Positions 54,159-62,828 of a DNA stretch of 64,000 nucleotides are shown piece after piece. Each line of letters starts with the position of its first letter. The first letter of the stretch is position 1. The DNA is from Croceicoccus hydrothermalis (GTDB lineage Bacteria; Pseudomonadota; Alphaproteobacteria; Sphingomonadales; Sphingomonadaceae). The translations under genes were made by a program, and so were the position numbers. The stretch is from contig NZ_JAIQCI010000002.1 in NCBI RefSeq assembly GCF_022378335.1, positions 124,001-188,000 of the forward strand, in the 5' to 3' direction. Below the pieces are notes generated by a model. It had not been told where the DNA came from. It worked only from the letters and a program-made list of their open reading frames with translations, and did not search any database.

Positions 54159-54407
54159 TCAGTCCTTGCGTTCCGACTGTATCGCGGCGCGGGTCTTTTC
54201 ACCCTTTTGCGCATCCTGCGCGGGCTGATCCTGTCCAGTGACGCGTTCGACCTGATTGTCGGGGGTGAAGGCGTTCTTCTCCTCCGCCCGCTTTCCGACA
54301 CGGCGTTCCAGATCGCCGCCGGCGGAGCCTTGCTGCGACGGGGTGGCCTGTTCCTGTGCGGCGTCGATGATGTCGTTGTCGGGGTGACGCGATTGGCGTT
54401 CGGGCAT
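54159..54407 (-). CDS. Small hydrophilic protein, sphingomonad-type
   Basis: An 82-residue, strongly polar protein without hydrophobic segments, rich in Gln, Asp, Glu and Arg and probably unstructured. It contains ATPSQQGSAGGDLERRVGKR; I recall a TPSQ-x-GS-x-GG string in small uncharacterised sphingomonad proteins, which I cannot check here. A good ribosome site (AAAGGAG) stands ahead of the ATG, which supports a real gene. Function unknown. Lies between nudC (convergent) and the DUF1489 gene. Confidence 0.7.
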   Translation of the reverse strand: MPERQSRHPDNDIIDAAQEQATPSQQGSAGGDLERRVGKRAEEKNAFTPDNQVERVTGQDQPAQDAQKGEKTRAAIQSERKD

Positions 54408-54466
54408 GTGCTTTCTCCTTTACCCGGTCAACGGGCCGGGGAGGGCACCTGTTCCGTCGTTCTCGC

Positions 54467-54862
54467 TCAGACGAGGCCCAGCTTCGTCAGACGGTTAAGC
54501 AGGCGCCCGGGCAGCACGTCGCCCGGGTCCGCCCCTTCGGGAAGGTCGCGCGGCGCGTCCGCCTCCTCCAGATAGCGCCAGCCTTGATGCGCGCGCTTGG
54601 GCCGGGTTTCCACCGCGATCAGTTCGGGGGCGAGCACGATGTCATACCGGCCATCCTCGCGCTTTTCAAAGGCACGGATCTCGCTCCGCCCGACGATGGA
54701 ATGGTCCACGATCCAGTAGAGCGACCCGCCGATCATCTCCTCGTGCCGCTTGGGAATATAGCGCGTATTGATGCGAAATTCGGCCTCATGCGCCGCGATC
54801 CGCTGGCGCAATCCGTCGACGCCATTGGCGCGAAAGGCGATCTTGGTCATGTTGAGCGGCAT
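54467..54862 (-). CDS. DUF1489 family protein
   Basis: A 131-residue cytosolic protein of the DUF1489 family, common in alphaproteobacteria. The conserved core TRYIPKRHEEMIGGSLYWIVD and the ending LPGRLLNRLTKLGL are recognisable. No enzymatic role is established. Follows mgtE on the same strand after 47 bp. Confidence 0.85.
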   Translation of the reverse strand: MPLNMTKIAFRANGVDGLRQRIAAHEAEFRINTRYIPKRHEEMIGGSLYWIVDHSIVGRSEIRAFEKREDGRYDIVLAPELIAVETRPKRAHQGWRYLEEADAPRDLPEGADPGDVLPGRLLNRLTKLGLV

Positions 54863-54909
54863 GATGCGTATCTAGGAAGCGGCGGCGCCATGTGCCAGCG
54901 CCGCGCATG

Positions 54910-56349
54910 TCATCCGGTCAGCCCGCTCGCCACGGCGAGGCCGAGAAACGCGAAGAAACCCATGGAATCGGTGATCATCGTGACGAACACCGACGATGCC
55001 ACGGCGGGATCCTGATTCATCCGGTCGAACAATACGGGCACGGCAACGCCCGCAAAACCGGCAGTGACGATATTGATGACAACCGCCGCCCCGATCACCG
55101 CGCCCAGCATGGGGGTAAAGATGAACGCCGTCGCCGCCCCGATGAGCACCGCGACCGTCCCGCCATTGAGCAGGGCGACCCGCATTTCGCGCCATATCAC
55201 GCGCCGGGTGTTGGACCGGGTAAGCTGATTGGTGGCGAGCGCGCGCACCGCGACCGCCATCGTCTGCGTCCCTGCATTGCCACCGATACTGGCGACGATC
55301 GGCATGAGCACGGCAAGCGCGACGAGCCGCTCGATCGCGGCGCCGAAGCTCGCGATGATGAGCGAGGCGATGAGTGCCGTGCCAAGGTTCGCGATGAGCC
55401 AGCGCACACGTTCGGTGTAGGATTGGCGGATCGGTTCGTTGATGTCGCCTTCGCCCGCGCCGGACATGAGCAATGCGTCCTCGCCAGCCTCTTCCGACAT
55501 GATGTGGACGATGTCGTCGGCCGTGATCTGGCCCAGCAACCGGCCCGAACCGTCGACCACGGCGGCGGAAATCAGGGCGTATTTCTGAAAGCGGAGCGCG
55601 ACCTCCTCCTGGTCCATCTCCACGGGGATCAAGGTCTGGTCCCGCTTCATCACGTCGGAAATCGCGATATTGCGCGGCGTGCGAAGGATCCACGAAAGCT
55701 GGCAGGTGCCGACCGGGCGGTGCGCGGGATCGACGACGAACACTTCCCAGAACTCGGTCGAAAGATCCGCGTTTTCGCGCAGGTAATCGATGAGATCGCC
55801 GACGGTGATATGTTCGGGCACCGCGACCAGATCGCGCTGCATCAGGCGGCCTGCCGATTCCTCGGGAAAGGATAGCGCGCTTTCGATCGCGGCGCGGTCG
55901 CCGGGGTCCATTTCGGCAAGGACGGCGTCGCGGTCGCTCTCGTCCAGATCCTCGATCAGGGCGACGGCATCGTCGGTTTCGAGCTGCTCCGCGATCTGCG
56001 CGACGGCATCGGGCGACAATGCGGCGATAAGCTCGTCGCGCACGTGCTCGTTCAGCTCGGCGATGACCTCGCTGTTCATCAGCTCGGCAATGGCGGCGCC
56101 GAGCGCGGGGCGTTCCTCGCGTCCGAAAATCTCGAACAGATCGGCGATGTCGGCGGGGTGGAGCGGTTCGACCAGGTCGTAGGCGCGCTGCCGCTCGTCC
56201 TCTTCGAGCGCCTCGCGCACCTCCTCGACGAATTCGGGCCTCAGCCGGTCATCCTCGTCGAGCCGTTCCTCACGCGCGTCGAGGTCGGCGGCGAGGCGCG
56301 CGGCCTCCCCTGCGGAATCGTCCATCGTGGCGTGTTCGTCGCGGTCCAT
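54910..56349 (-). CDS. mgtE: Magnesium transporter MgtE
   Basis: A 479-residue Mg channel. An acidic MgtE_N superhelical domain (about 30-160; LHPADIADLFE) and two CBS domains (about 165-285) form the Mg-sensing part. The membrane part has five helices with the pore motif SIGGNAGTQT (about 348-357), GFAGVAVPVLFDR and the closing Asp in VTMITDSMGFFAFLGL. Expression control is unknown; an inverted repeat lies 80 bp upstream. Divergent from the cyclophilin gene. Confidence 0.96.
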   Translation of the reverse strand: MDRDEHATMDDSAGEAARLAADLDAREERLDEDDRLRPEFVEEVREALEEDERQRAYDLVEPLHPADIADLFEIFGREERPALGAAIAELMNSEVIAELNEHVRDELIAALSPDAVAQIAEQLETDDAVALIEDLDESDRDAVLAEMDPGDRAAIESALSFPEESAGRLMQRDLVAVPEHITVGDLIDYLRENADLSTEFWEVFVVDPAHRPVGTCQLSWILRTPRNIAISDVMKRDQTLIPVEMDQEEVALRFQKYALISAAVVDGSGRLLGQITADDIVHIMSEEAGEDALLMSGAGEGDINEPIRQSYTERVRWLIANLGTALIASLIIASFGAAIERLVALAVLMPIVASIGGNAGTQTMAVAVRALATNQLTRSNTRRVIWREMRVALLNGGTVAVLIGAATAFIFTPMLGAVIGAAVVINIVTAGFAGVAVPVLFDRMNQDPAVASSVFVTMITDSMGFFAFLGLAVASGLTG

Positions 56350-56427
56350 CGGCGACGAGGGATAGGCGGCGCGGCGCGTAAATCAACTGCGAAGCGCGTC
56401 GCGGCCGCATTGTGGAAAACCCTGTCG

Positions 56428-56448
56428 GCAAGTTCGGGGAAAACTTGC
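56428..56448. repeat. 7-7-7 inverted repeat between mgtE and the cyclophilin gene
   Basis: GCAAGTT (56428-56434) and AACTTGC (56442-56448) are perfect inverted repeats around a 7-base spacer, in the 190-bp divergent region. The spacing of a half-site every 14 bases would suit a dimeric regulator; it is not followed by a T run. Confidence 0.4.
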
Positions 56449-56539
56449 GAAAAAGGCGGGGATGACTTTGCGGGCACCCATCCTATATCGGGGCCAGCCA
56501 ATGGCGGGACGACCCCGCCGATCAGTATCAGGAGATTGC

Positions 56540-57004
56540 ATGGCCGACGAAACACTGACGTTCACGCTGGACACCGGCAATGGCGAGGGCGGCGATGTCG
56601 TCATCAAGCTGCTTCCCGACATCGCGCCCAACCACGTCGCCCGGATCAAGGAGCTGGCGAGCGAAGGGTTCTATGACGGGGTGAAGTTCCACCGCGTGAT
56701 CCCCGGCTTCATGGCGCAGGGCGGCTGCCCAGACGGCACCGGCATGGGCGGATCGAAGAAGCCGGATTTGAAACAGGAATTCAACGATCACAAGCATGTG
56801 CGCGGCACCTGCTCCATGGCCCGCACGCAGGACCCGAACAGCGCGAACAGCCAGTTCTTCATCTGTTTCGACGATGCGAGCTTTCTCGACCGGCAATATA
56901 CCGTCTGGGGTCAGGTCGAGAGCGGCATGGACCATGTCGACGCGCTGCCCAAGGGCGAGCCGCCGCGCGAACCCGGCACCATCGTGAAGGCGACGGTGGG
57001 CTGA
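56540..57004 (+). CDS. Cyclophilin-type peptidyl-prolyl isomerase
   Basis: A 154-residue cytosolic cyclophilin (no signal peptide; PpiB-like). Catalytic Arg lies in FHRVIPGFMAQGG, and the proline pocket motif is NSQFFIC. Start at 56540 follows CAGGAGA. Ends at a strong bidirectional terminator. Confidence 0.95.
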   Translation: MADETLTFTLDTGNGEGGDVVIKLLPDIAPNHVARIKELASEGFYDGVKFHRVIPGFMAQGGCPDGTGMGGSKKPDLKQEFNDHKHVRGTCSMARTQDPNSANSQFFICFDDASFLDRQYTVWGQVESGMDHVDALPKGEPPREPGTIVKATVG

Positions 57005-57023
57005 ACCCGCGCCGCATGATTTG

Positions 57024-57062
57024 AAAAAGGCCGCGGGGGCGATGGTCCCCGCGGCCTTTTTT
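57024..57062. terminator. Bidirectional rho-independent terminator
   Basis: AAAAA (57024-57028), GGCCGCGGGG (57029-57038), loop of eight, CCCCGCGGCC (57047-57056), TTTTTT. The perfect 10-bp stem with A and T tracts serves the cyclophilin gene and the convergent LysR gene. Confidence 0.92.
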
Positions 57063-57068
57063 GCACCG

Positions 57069-57953
57069 TCAAAGCTTCGCGTTCACGAGCCAGTCGTGGA
57101 AAATGCGCACCGGCCGGTTTTCCAGCGCGCGCGGACGGCACACGAACCAGTAGCTATACGGGCTTTCCACCTTCAGATCGTAAAGCGGGGCAAGCCGCGC
57201 ATCGTTGGAGCGCGACAGATGGTCCCCGTGCATGATCGCAACGCCAAGCCCCTGCGCCGCAGCTTCGAGGATGAGCGGACCGCTGTCGTAATGATCGACG
57301 GTGGGGCGATGGCGCGGCAGCAGGCCGGCCGCCTTTCGCCACGCTTCGAAACTGAGTTCCATATCCGAATGGACGAGGAAGTTCTGTTTCGCGAGAAGAT
57401 CGGGGTCGGGCGTATCGCCCAGCGTCGCCACAAGCTCGGTCGAGGCGATGGCATGGACGCGGTTCTGGTCGAGTTGCACCATGTGGAGCGAAGGGTCCGG
57501 CGCGTCGGACAGGATGATCGCGGCATCGAGCGTATCGCCGAGCCGCGGCACCGGATGTGCGGAGCTTTCCATGTCGATGTGCAGCGCGGGGTAGAGCCGC
57601 CGCAATTCGCGCATGCGCGGCACGAGCCGCTGCGCCGCGAAGAGCGGCATCACGGCAAGACGCAAGCGCAGAAGCCGCGAATCGCCCATGTGCGTGCCGA
57701 TCTTCTCGGCCAGCTCGTCGAGCGCGGGGGCGACCGCATCGAACAGGCTTTGCCCGTCCTCGGTCAGCTTCATCGCCTGATGCTGACGCAGGAACAGCTT
57801 CTTGCCCACGAAATCCTCAAGCGCGGTGACCCGGCGCGACAATGCGGACGGGGACAGCGCGAGTTCGTTCGCCGCCGCCTTCGCCGAACCGAGCCGGACG
57901 ATGCGGACAAACGCTTCAAGACTGCGCAGCGGGGGGAGGCGGCGCGTCGCCAT
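57069..57953 (-). CDS. LysR family transcriptional regulator
   Basis: A 294-residue regulator. The winged helix-turn-helix reads LRSLEAFVRIVRLGSAKAAA, then LALSPSALSRRVTALED (about residues 9-50), of the GcvA-like branch. The C-terminal substrate-binding domain runs to the end. The start at 57953 overlaps the corC stop, so it is translated from the same message as corC-ybeY-phoH. In many relatives lnt stands after corC; here this regulator does. Target genes unknown. Confidence 0.92.
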   Translation of the reverse strand: MATRRLPPLRSLEAFVRIVRLGSAKAAANELALSPSALSRRVTALEDFVGKKLFLRQHQAMKLTEDGQSLFDAVAPALDELAEKIGTHMGDSRLLRLRLAVMPLFAAQRLVPRMRELRRLYPALHIDMESSAHPVPRLGDTLDAAIILSDAPDPSLHMVQLDQNRVHAIASTELVATLGDTPDPDLLAKQNFLVHSDMELSFEAWRKAAGLLPRHRPTVDHYDSGPLILEAAAQGLGVAIMHGDHLSRSNDARLAPLYDLKVESPYSYWFVCRPRALENRPVRIFHDWLVNAKL

Positions 57954-58900
57954 CAGCCCTCGGCCTCTTCGTCCGTATCGGTGTCCGGGACTGGGGGATG
58001 GAGGCGCAGGCGTTCGACGTGGCGTTCGTCGCCGGCGATGATCTCGATCCGCCAGCCGCTGTCGTGGTGGAGCACGCTGCCGACCTTGGGCACTTCCTCC
58101 GCCAGCACGAAGGCCAGACCGCCAAGCGTATCGACCGACCCTTCGACGACGGCGAGCTCGGGATCGACGCGGCGCGCGACCTCGGTCAGTTCGGTCCGGG
58201 CATCGGCGTCCCACATCCCGCCGTCGATCGGCACGAGCTGCTCGACCGGGGCGTCGTCGTGCTCATCCTCGATATCGCCGATGATCTCCTCGACCAGATC
58301 CTCGATCGTGATGACGCCGTCGGTGCCCGAATATTCATCGACCACGATGGCCAGATGAACCCGGTGCGAGCGCATGTCGGCCAGCACGTCCAATGCCCCG
58401 CGCGCCTGCGGTACGTAGACCGGTTGCCGCATCAATACGGTCCAGTCGTCTGGCGGGGTTTCGCCATTGGCAAGGAAGGGGAACACATCCTTGATCAGCA
58501 TCATGCCGATCACGTGATCGAGCGATTCGGCATAGACCGGAATGCGCGAATGGCCATGTTCGGCGAAGGTCGCGACCAGTTCGGCCCAGCTTGCGCTGCG
58601 TTCGATGGCGATGATCTCACTGCGCGGGATGGCGACATCGTCGGCGTCGTTCTCGCTGAAATGCAGGAGATTGCGCAGCATCTGCCGTTCGGTCTGCGAC
58701 AGGTCGCCATTGGCATGGTCGGCGGCGGTGTCGCCATCCTCCTCATGCTCGTCGATGGCTTCCTCGATCTGCTCGCGCAGCGATCTTTCGCCCTCGTTAT
58801 CGAAAAAGGCGCGTATGCGATGCCAAAACGCCCTTCGGTCAGGCTCCGGGTTGCGAGTATCGCCAGATTGGCTGCCGTCCGGCATCGTCGTGTCTTTCAT
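57953..58900 (-). CDS. corC: CBS-pair protein CorC/HlyC family
   Basis: A 315-residue cytosolic protein with an acidic N-terminus, two CBS domains (about 90-230; VAIPRSEIIAIE and GVITIEDLVEEIIGDIEDEHD) and a C-terminal CorC_HlyC transporter-associated domain. Linked to Mg/Co efflux or metal homeostasis. No membrane domain, so it is the short CorC form. It lies in the phoH-ybeY-corC order and is followed by the LysR gene. Confidence 0.92.
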   Translation of the reverse strand: MKDTTMPDGSQSGDTRNPEPDRRAFWHRIRAFFDNEGERSLREQIEEAIDEHEEDGDTAADHANGDLSQTERQMLRNLLHFSENDADDVAIPRSEIIAIERSASWAELVATFAEHGHSRIPVYAESLDHVIGMMLIKDVFPFLANGETPPDDWTVLMRQPVYVPQARGALDVLADMRSHRVHLAIVVDEYSGTDGVITIEDLVEEIIGDIEDEHDDAPVEQLVPIDGGMWDADARTELTEVARRVDPELAVVEGSVDTLGGLAFVLAEEVPKVGSVLHHDSGWRIEIIAGDERHVERLRLHPPVPDTDTDEEAEG

Positions 58901-58938
58901 CCTCGGTCATCGGCGCGCCCAGCGTGGGGGCGCCACTT

Positions 58939-59445
58939 TCATAAGTCGCGATCCGCATAGGGATCGTCGATCCCCAATGCGGCCAGCGCCCTGATTTCGA
59001 GCGCTTCCATCGCCTCGGCCTCGTCGTCCCCATCCTCGTGATCGAAACCGGCGAGGTGGAGGAGGCCGTGAATCAGCAGATGCGTTGCATGATCTGCAAG
59101 CGCAACCTGTTTTTCCTCCGCCTCGCGCTTGCATACACCATGCGCCATGATGATGTCGCCCAGCATGACCGGCGCACCGGGCCGTGCCGCAGCGCGCAAC
59201 AGTTCCTCTCGTGAGATCATCGGAAAGCTCAACACGTTGGTCGGCTTGGCCTTCGCACGCCATTCCTGGTTGAGTGCGTGGACTTCCTCGTCCTCGCCCA
59301 TCACCACGCTCACCAGGATTTCGGAATGCGCCATTTCGGGCAGGGCATGCCCCACGGCCCGCGCGGCCGCGGCACAGCGTGCCTCCCAATCGATATCCTG
59401 ACCCCAGACGGGATCGACGTCGAGCTCAATCGTGACAGCGGACAT
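58939..59445 (-). CDS. ybeY: Endoribonuclease YbeY
   Basis: A 168-residue zinc RNase for 16S rRNA 3' maturation and ribosome quality control. The zinc site is H-x3-H-x5-H: His126, His130 and His136 in HGLLHLAGFDH. The conserved Arg lies in the NQEWRAKAKPTNVLSFP segment. Five bases downstream of phoH. Confidence 0.96.
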   Translation of the reverse strand: MSAVTIELDVDPVWGQDIDWEARCAAAARAVGHALPEMAHSEILVSVVMGEDEEVHALNQEWRAKAKPTNVLSFPMISREELLRAAARPGAPVMLGDIIMAHGVCKREAEEKQVALADHATHLLIHGLLHLAGFDHEDGDDEAEAMEALEIRALAALGIDDPYADRDL

Positions 59446-59450
59446 GGCCG

Positions 59451-60491
59451 TCAGCCCTGCTGCCCTTCATAGGCATCGACGATGCGGCCCACCACCGGGT
59501 GGCGCACGACATCGGCGGCGGTGAAACGCGCCATGCCGATACCCTCCACCCCTTCGAGCCTTTTCACCGCATCGGCCAGCCCGGAAAAGCTGTCCCCGCC
59601 CGGAATGTCGACCTGCCGGGGGTCGCCGCACACGACCATGCGGCTGTTCTGCCCGAAACGGGTGAGGAACATCTTCATCTGCGCCGGGGTCGTATTCTGC
59701 GCCTCGTCGAGGATGACGAACGCATCGGCCAGCGTGCGCCCGCGCATGAAGGCGATGGGCGCGATCTCGATCTCCCCGCTGGCGAGGCGGCGTTCGACCT
59801 GTTCGGGCGGCATGCAATCGTAAAGCGCGTCGTAAAGCGGGCGGAGATAGGGGTCGACCTTCTCCTTCATGTCGCCGGGAAGAAAGCCGAGCCGCTCGCC
59901 CGCCTCGACCGCGGGGCGGGAAAGGATGAGCCGCTGCACGCTGCCGGTGATGAGCTGCGCGACGGCCTGCGCCACGGCGAGATAGGTCTTGCCCGTGCCC
60001 GCCGGGCCGAGCGCGAAGATGATGTCGTTGCTGGTGAGCGCGCGCATGTAGTCGATCTGCGCCGCCGAACGCGGGGCGATGGTCTTCTTGCGTGTGCGGA
60101 TCATCACCGGCGGGCGCTTGTCATCGCCGCGCACGATCCCGTCGAGCGTGGGCTCGTCCGACATCGCGATGAGCGATTCGACCGCGCCTGCGTCGAGTTC
60201 GAAGCCGCTTTGGATCCGTTGATGCATGGACTGAAGGACGTCGCGCGCGCGCTCGACGGCATCCTCGCCACCCTCGATCTGCACACGGTTGCCGCGCGCC
60301 GCGATATACACGCCGAGCCTGTTTTCGATACGGACCAGATTGGCATCGAACTGCCCGAACAGCGCGGCCAGCACGCCGGGGTTGTCGAACTCCATCTCCG
60401 TTCGCGAACGATGGCCCGCGGGGCCGCCGGCGATGGGGTCGTAGGGGCTGTGTTCGTCCGTGCCGGACATGCGCGCCTGTTTGCGGCTCAC
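59451..60491 (-). CDS. phoH: PhoH-like ATPase (YbeZ)
   Basis: A 346-residue ATPase associated with YbeY and RNA processing. Walker A GPAGTGKT at about 162-169; Walker B in AFVILDEAQN; an N-terminal KH-like segment. Start is GTG 60491 or ATG 60470 (MSGTDEH); they differ by seven residues. It follows the frameshifted META-like gene. Confidence 0.95.
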   Translation of the reverse strand: MSRKQARMSGTDEHSPYDPIAGGPAGHRSRTEMEFDNPGVLAALFGQFDANLVRIENRLGVYIAARGNRVQIEGGEDAVERARDVLQSMHQRIQSGFELDAGAVESLIAMSDEPTLDGIVRGDDKRPPVMIRTRKKTIAPRSAAQIDYMRALTSNDIIFALGPAGTGKTYLAVAQAVAQLITGSVQRLILSRPAVEAGERLGFLPGDMKEKVDPYLRPLYDALYDCMPPEQVERRLASGEIEIAPIAFMRGRTLADAFVILDEAQNTTPAQMKMFLTRFGQNSRMVVCGDPRQVDIPGGDSFSGLADAVKRLEGVEGIGMARFTAADVVRHPVVGRIVDAYEGQQG

Positions 60492-60565
60492 TGAGTTTCC
60501 TTGTCTGTGTTCGCGCCGATCATCAGCGGCGAATCGTCATGGCATGAATGTAGGCACCGCAATCG

Positions 60566-60589
60566 CGGTGACAAGCACATGTGTCACCG
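60566..60589. repeat. 8-bp inverted repeat at the end of the META-like gene
   Basis: CGGTGACA (60566-60573) and TGTCACCG (60582-60589) pair perfectly around an 8-base loop and enclose the palindrome CACATGTG. It covers the stop codon region of the META-like gene, 75 bp before phoH. No T run, so a terminator is unlikely. Confidence 0.45.
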
Positions 60590-61431
60590 ATCCTCGGTGC
60601 GGCGGCCCGCAATCACCGTTTCTCCCGCCGCGAGCAGCAAATCGCCATTCGGGCTAACGACATAGGCCGGATCGGCGGAGAGCAGGCGCAGCAGGGTGCC
60701 CCGTGCCTGCGATGGTGCTTCCATGGCGGGGCAGGGGCGGCTCCTCACCTCGCCCATGGCAAGCTGTTCGGCCCGCACGTCGACGCCGCCCACAATCGAT
60801 CCGCGCACCCTAGCTCGACCGAGAGCCTGCCGCCCTCCACCCGCAGCAGCACGGGCGAACCGTCCGGCGATGCCAGCATCAGCGCGAATGTCCGACCCTC
60901 GATCGGCTGGTCCGGGAAATTGTCGCGGGCCGGGCCGTCCGGTATCAGGATGGCCCGGTGTTCGCCCCCCGCGATCGCGATCCGGCCATCGCGATCATGG
61001 CCGATGGCCAGCAGCCCGAGGAGAATGGCGGACAAAACGTTATCGGGCGCATCGGACGGACAATTGACGAGCGTCGACGGCCCGCGCAGCACGGCGATGC
61101 TGTCGCCCGCCGCGATATACAGCCCTTCGTGATGGTTGCAGCCATCCCATGACACGGTCGTTCGCGTGAACCGGACATGGCTTTCGCCAAACCCGTCCAC
61201 AGGCGCCGCATCGTCGAGCGACACGACCCGATAGCGCCCTTCGACAGGCGCAAAATCCGCGCGCACGAAACCGGGCGGAAGAGCACGAACCGGCGAGGCG
61301 TCCCCCGTTGTCGCGACATCGGGCGCGGGCGTCGGCGCCGGCGTATCCTGTGCATCATCCGCGCACGCAAGAAGCATCAGGGCTGCGGCCATGACCGCCG
61401 GCCCCGCCGCCCGCGCCGCGATACGCCGCAT
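60584..61431 (-). pseudogene. META-like lipoprotein gene with probable frameshift
   Basis: From ATG 61431 a lipoprotein is encoded (signal with box LLAC, Cys23), with a META/HslJ-like domain: GRYRVVSLDDAAP, WDGCNHHEG and a later Cys in TLVNCPSD. The second META-like half begins (RLSVELGC) and the frame then runs into an unrelated tail and stops at 60745 (228 residues). The neighbouring frame from about 60810 to 60584 gives a sensible continuation with EQLAMGEVRSRPCPAM and LLLAAGETVIAG. One missing base in the G run at 60808-60810 (minus strand) would join them into about 282 residues. It overlaps the miaB stop by one base. Confidence 0.65.
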
Positions 61432-62771
61432 CAGGCGTCCACGGTTCCCAGTCGCCGCGCGGCGAGGCTGTTGGGTCCGGCCTGCTCCAGCTCCACCGTC
61501 ACGAGATCGCCGATTTCGGCGTCCCCTGTGAAATAGGCGGATTGCAGCCAGGGCGTCTTGCCGATCCACTGGCCTTCGCGGCGACCCTTGCGCTCGACCA
61601 GAATGTCGCAGCGCTTGCCGACCGTGCTTTCGTTGAAAGCCTGCGAATGCACGGCGAGCAGCGATTGCAGCCGTTGGAGCCGTTCGTCCATCACGGTCTC
61701 GGGTACCTGTCCGTCCATCGTGGCGGCGGGGGTGCCGGGGCGCGGGCTGTATTTGAAGCTGAAGGCCGCGGCATAGCGGATTTCGTTCACCATGCGCAGC
61801 GTATCCTCGAACTCGGCATCGGTTTCGCCGGGAAAGCCGACGATGAAATCGCACGAAATCGCGATGTCGGGCCGGGCCTCGCGGAATTGTTCGATCACGC
61901 GGATATAGCTTTGCGCCGTGTGGCTGCGGTTCATCGCGGCCAGAACCCGGTCGCTTCCCGACTGCACCGGCAAGTGGAGATAGGGCATCAGCTTGTCGAG
62001 CTCGCCATGCGCGGCGATCAGGCCGGGCGTCATGTCGTTGGGATGGCTGGTGGTATAGCGGATGCGGGCAAGATCGTTGAGGGCGGCAAGCGCGCGCACC
62101 AACCCTTCGAGGCCTACGGCACGGCCCTTGTCATCCTCGCCCCGCCAGGCATTCACATTCTGACCCAGAAGCGTGATTTCACGCGCGCCGCCATCGACGA
62201 GCCGCTTCGCCTCCTCCACCAGATCGGCGAAGGGGCGGCTGATTTCCGCACCCCGCGTATAGGGCACCACGCAATAGGTGCAGAACTTGTCGCAGCCTTC
62301 CTGCACGGTGAGGAACGCCGACGGCGCCCGTTTGCGCCGGGTGGGCAGCGCGCCGAATTTCGCGATCGCCGGCATGTCGGTGTCGGTGACCCGCTCGCCA
62401 TTCACCGCGCGGTCGATCATCTGCGGCAGGCGGTGATAGGCCTGCGGGCCGACCACCATGGAAACGCCGGGGCTGCGGGCCATGATCTCCTCGCCCTCGG
62501 CCTGGGCGACGCATCCGGCGACCGCGATCATCGGTTCACGGCCCGATTTCGCCCCCGCCTTGCGCAAACGGCCAATGTCGGAATAGACCTTTTCGGCGGC
62601 TTTTTCCCGGATGTGACAGGTGTTGAGAACGACGAGATCGGCCTCCTCGCCTTCGGCCGCGGGAACGATGCCCTGCTCGCTCAGCATCTCGGCCATGCGT
62701 TCGCCGTCATAGACGTTCATCTGGCAGCCGAAGCTTTTGACTCGGAAATTCTTGGGTGCGGCTTTGGTCAT
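61431..62771 (-). CDS. miaB: tRNA-2-methylthio-N6-dimethylallyladenosine synthase
   Basis: A 446-residue radical-SAM methylthiotransferase modifying A37 of tRNAs. The auxiliary cluster Cys are 16, 52 and 87; the radical-SAM site is CDKFCTYC (Cys160, 164, 167). A TRAM domain closes the protein. The start at 62771 is nine codons inside the open frame and matches family length. YgfZ, encoded elsewhere in the window, is known to support MiaB activity. Confidence 0.97.
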   Translation of the reverse strand: MTKAAPKNFRVKSFGCQMNVYDGERMAEMLSEQGIVPAAEGEEADLVVLNTCHIREKAAEKVYSDIGRLRKAGAKSGREPMIAVAGCVAQAEGEEIMARSPGVSMVVGPQAYHRLPQMIDRAVNGERVTDTDMPAIAKFGALPTRRKRAPSAFLTVQEGCDKFCTYCVVPYTRGAEISRPFADLVEEAKRLVDGGAREITLLGQNVNAWRGEDDKGRAVGLEGLVRALAALNDLARIRYTTSHPNDMTPGLIAAHGELDKLMPYLHLPVQSGSDRVLAAMNRSHTAQSYIRVIEQFREARPDIAISCDFIVGFPGETDAEFEDTLRMVNEIRYAAAFSFKYSPRPGTPAATMDGQVPETVMDERLQRLQSLLAVHSQAFNESTVGKRCDILVERKGRREGQWIGKTPWLQSAYFTGDAEIGDLVTVELEQAGPNSLAARRLGTVDA

Positions 62772-62828
62772 GCAGCGCCGCTTACACCCAATCGCCATGC
62801 GGCGAAAGGGAGTGGCGAAGGCGCATCC

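Noticed and set aside
56413-56450. Possible riboswitch or Mg-sensing leader before mgtE
   Set aside because: Only a simple inverted repeat is visible; no multi-helix structure resembling an M-box was found.
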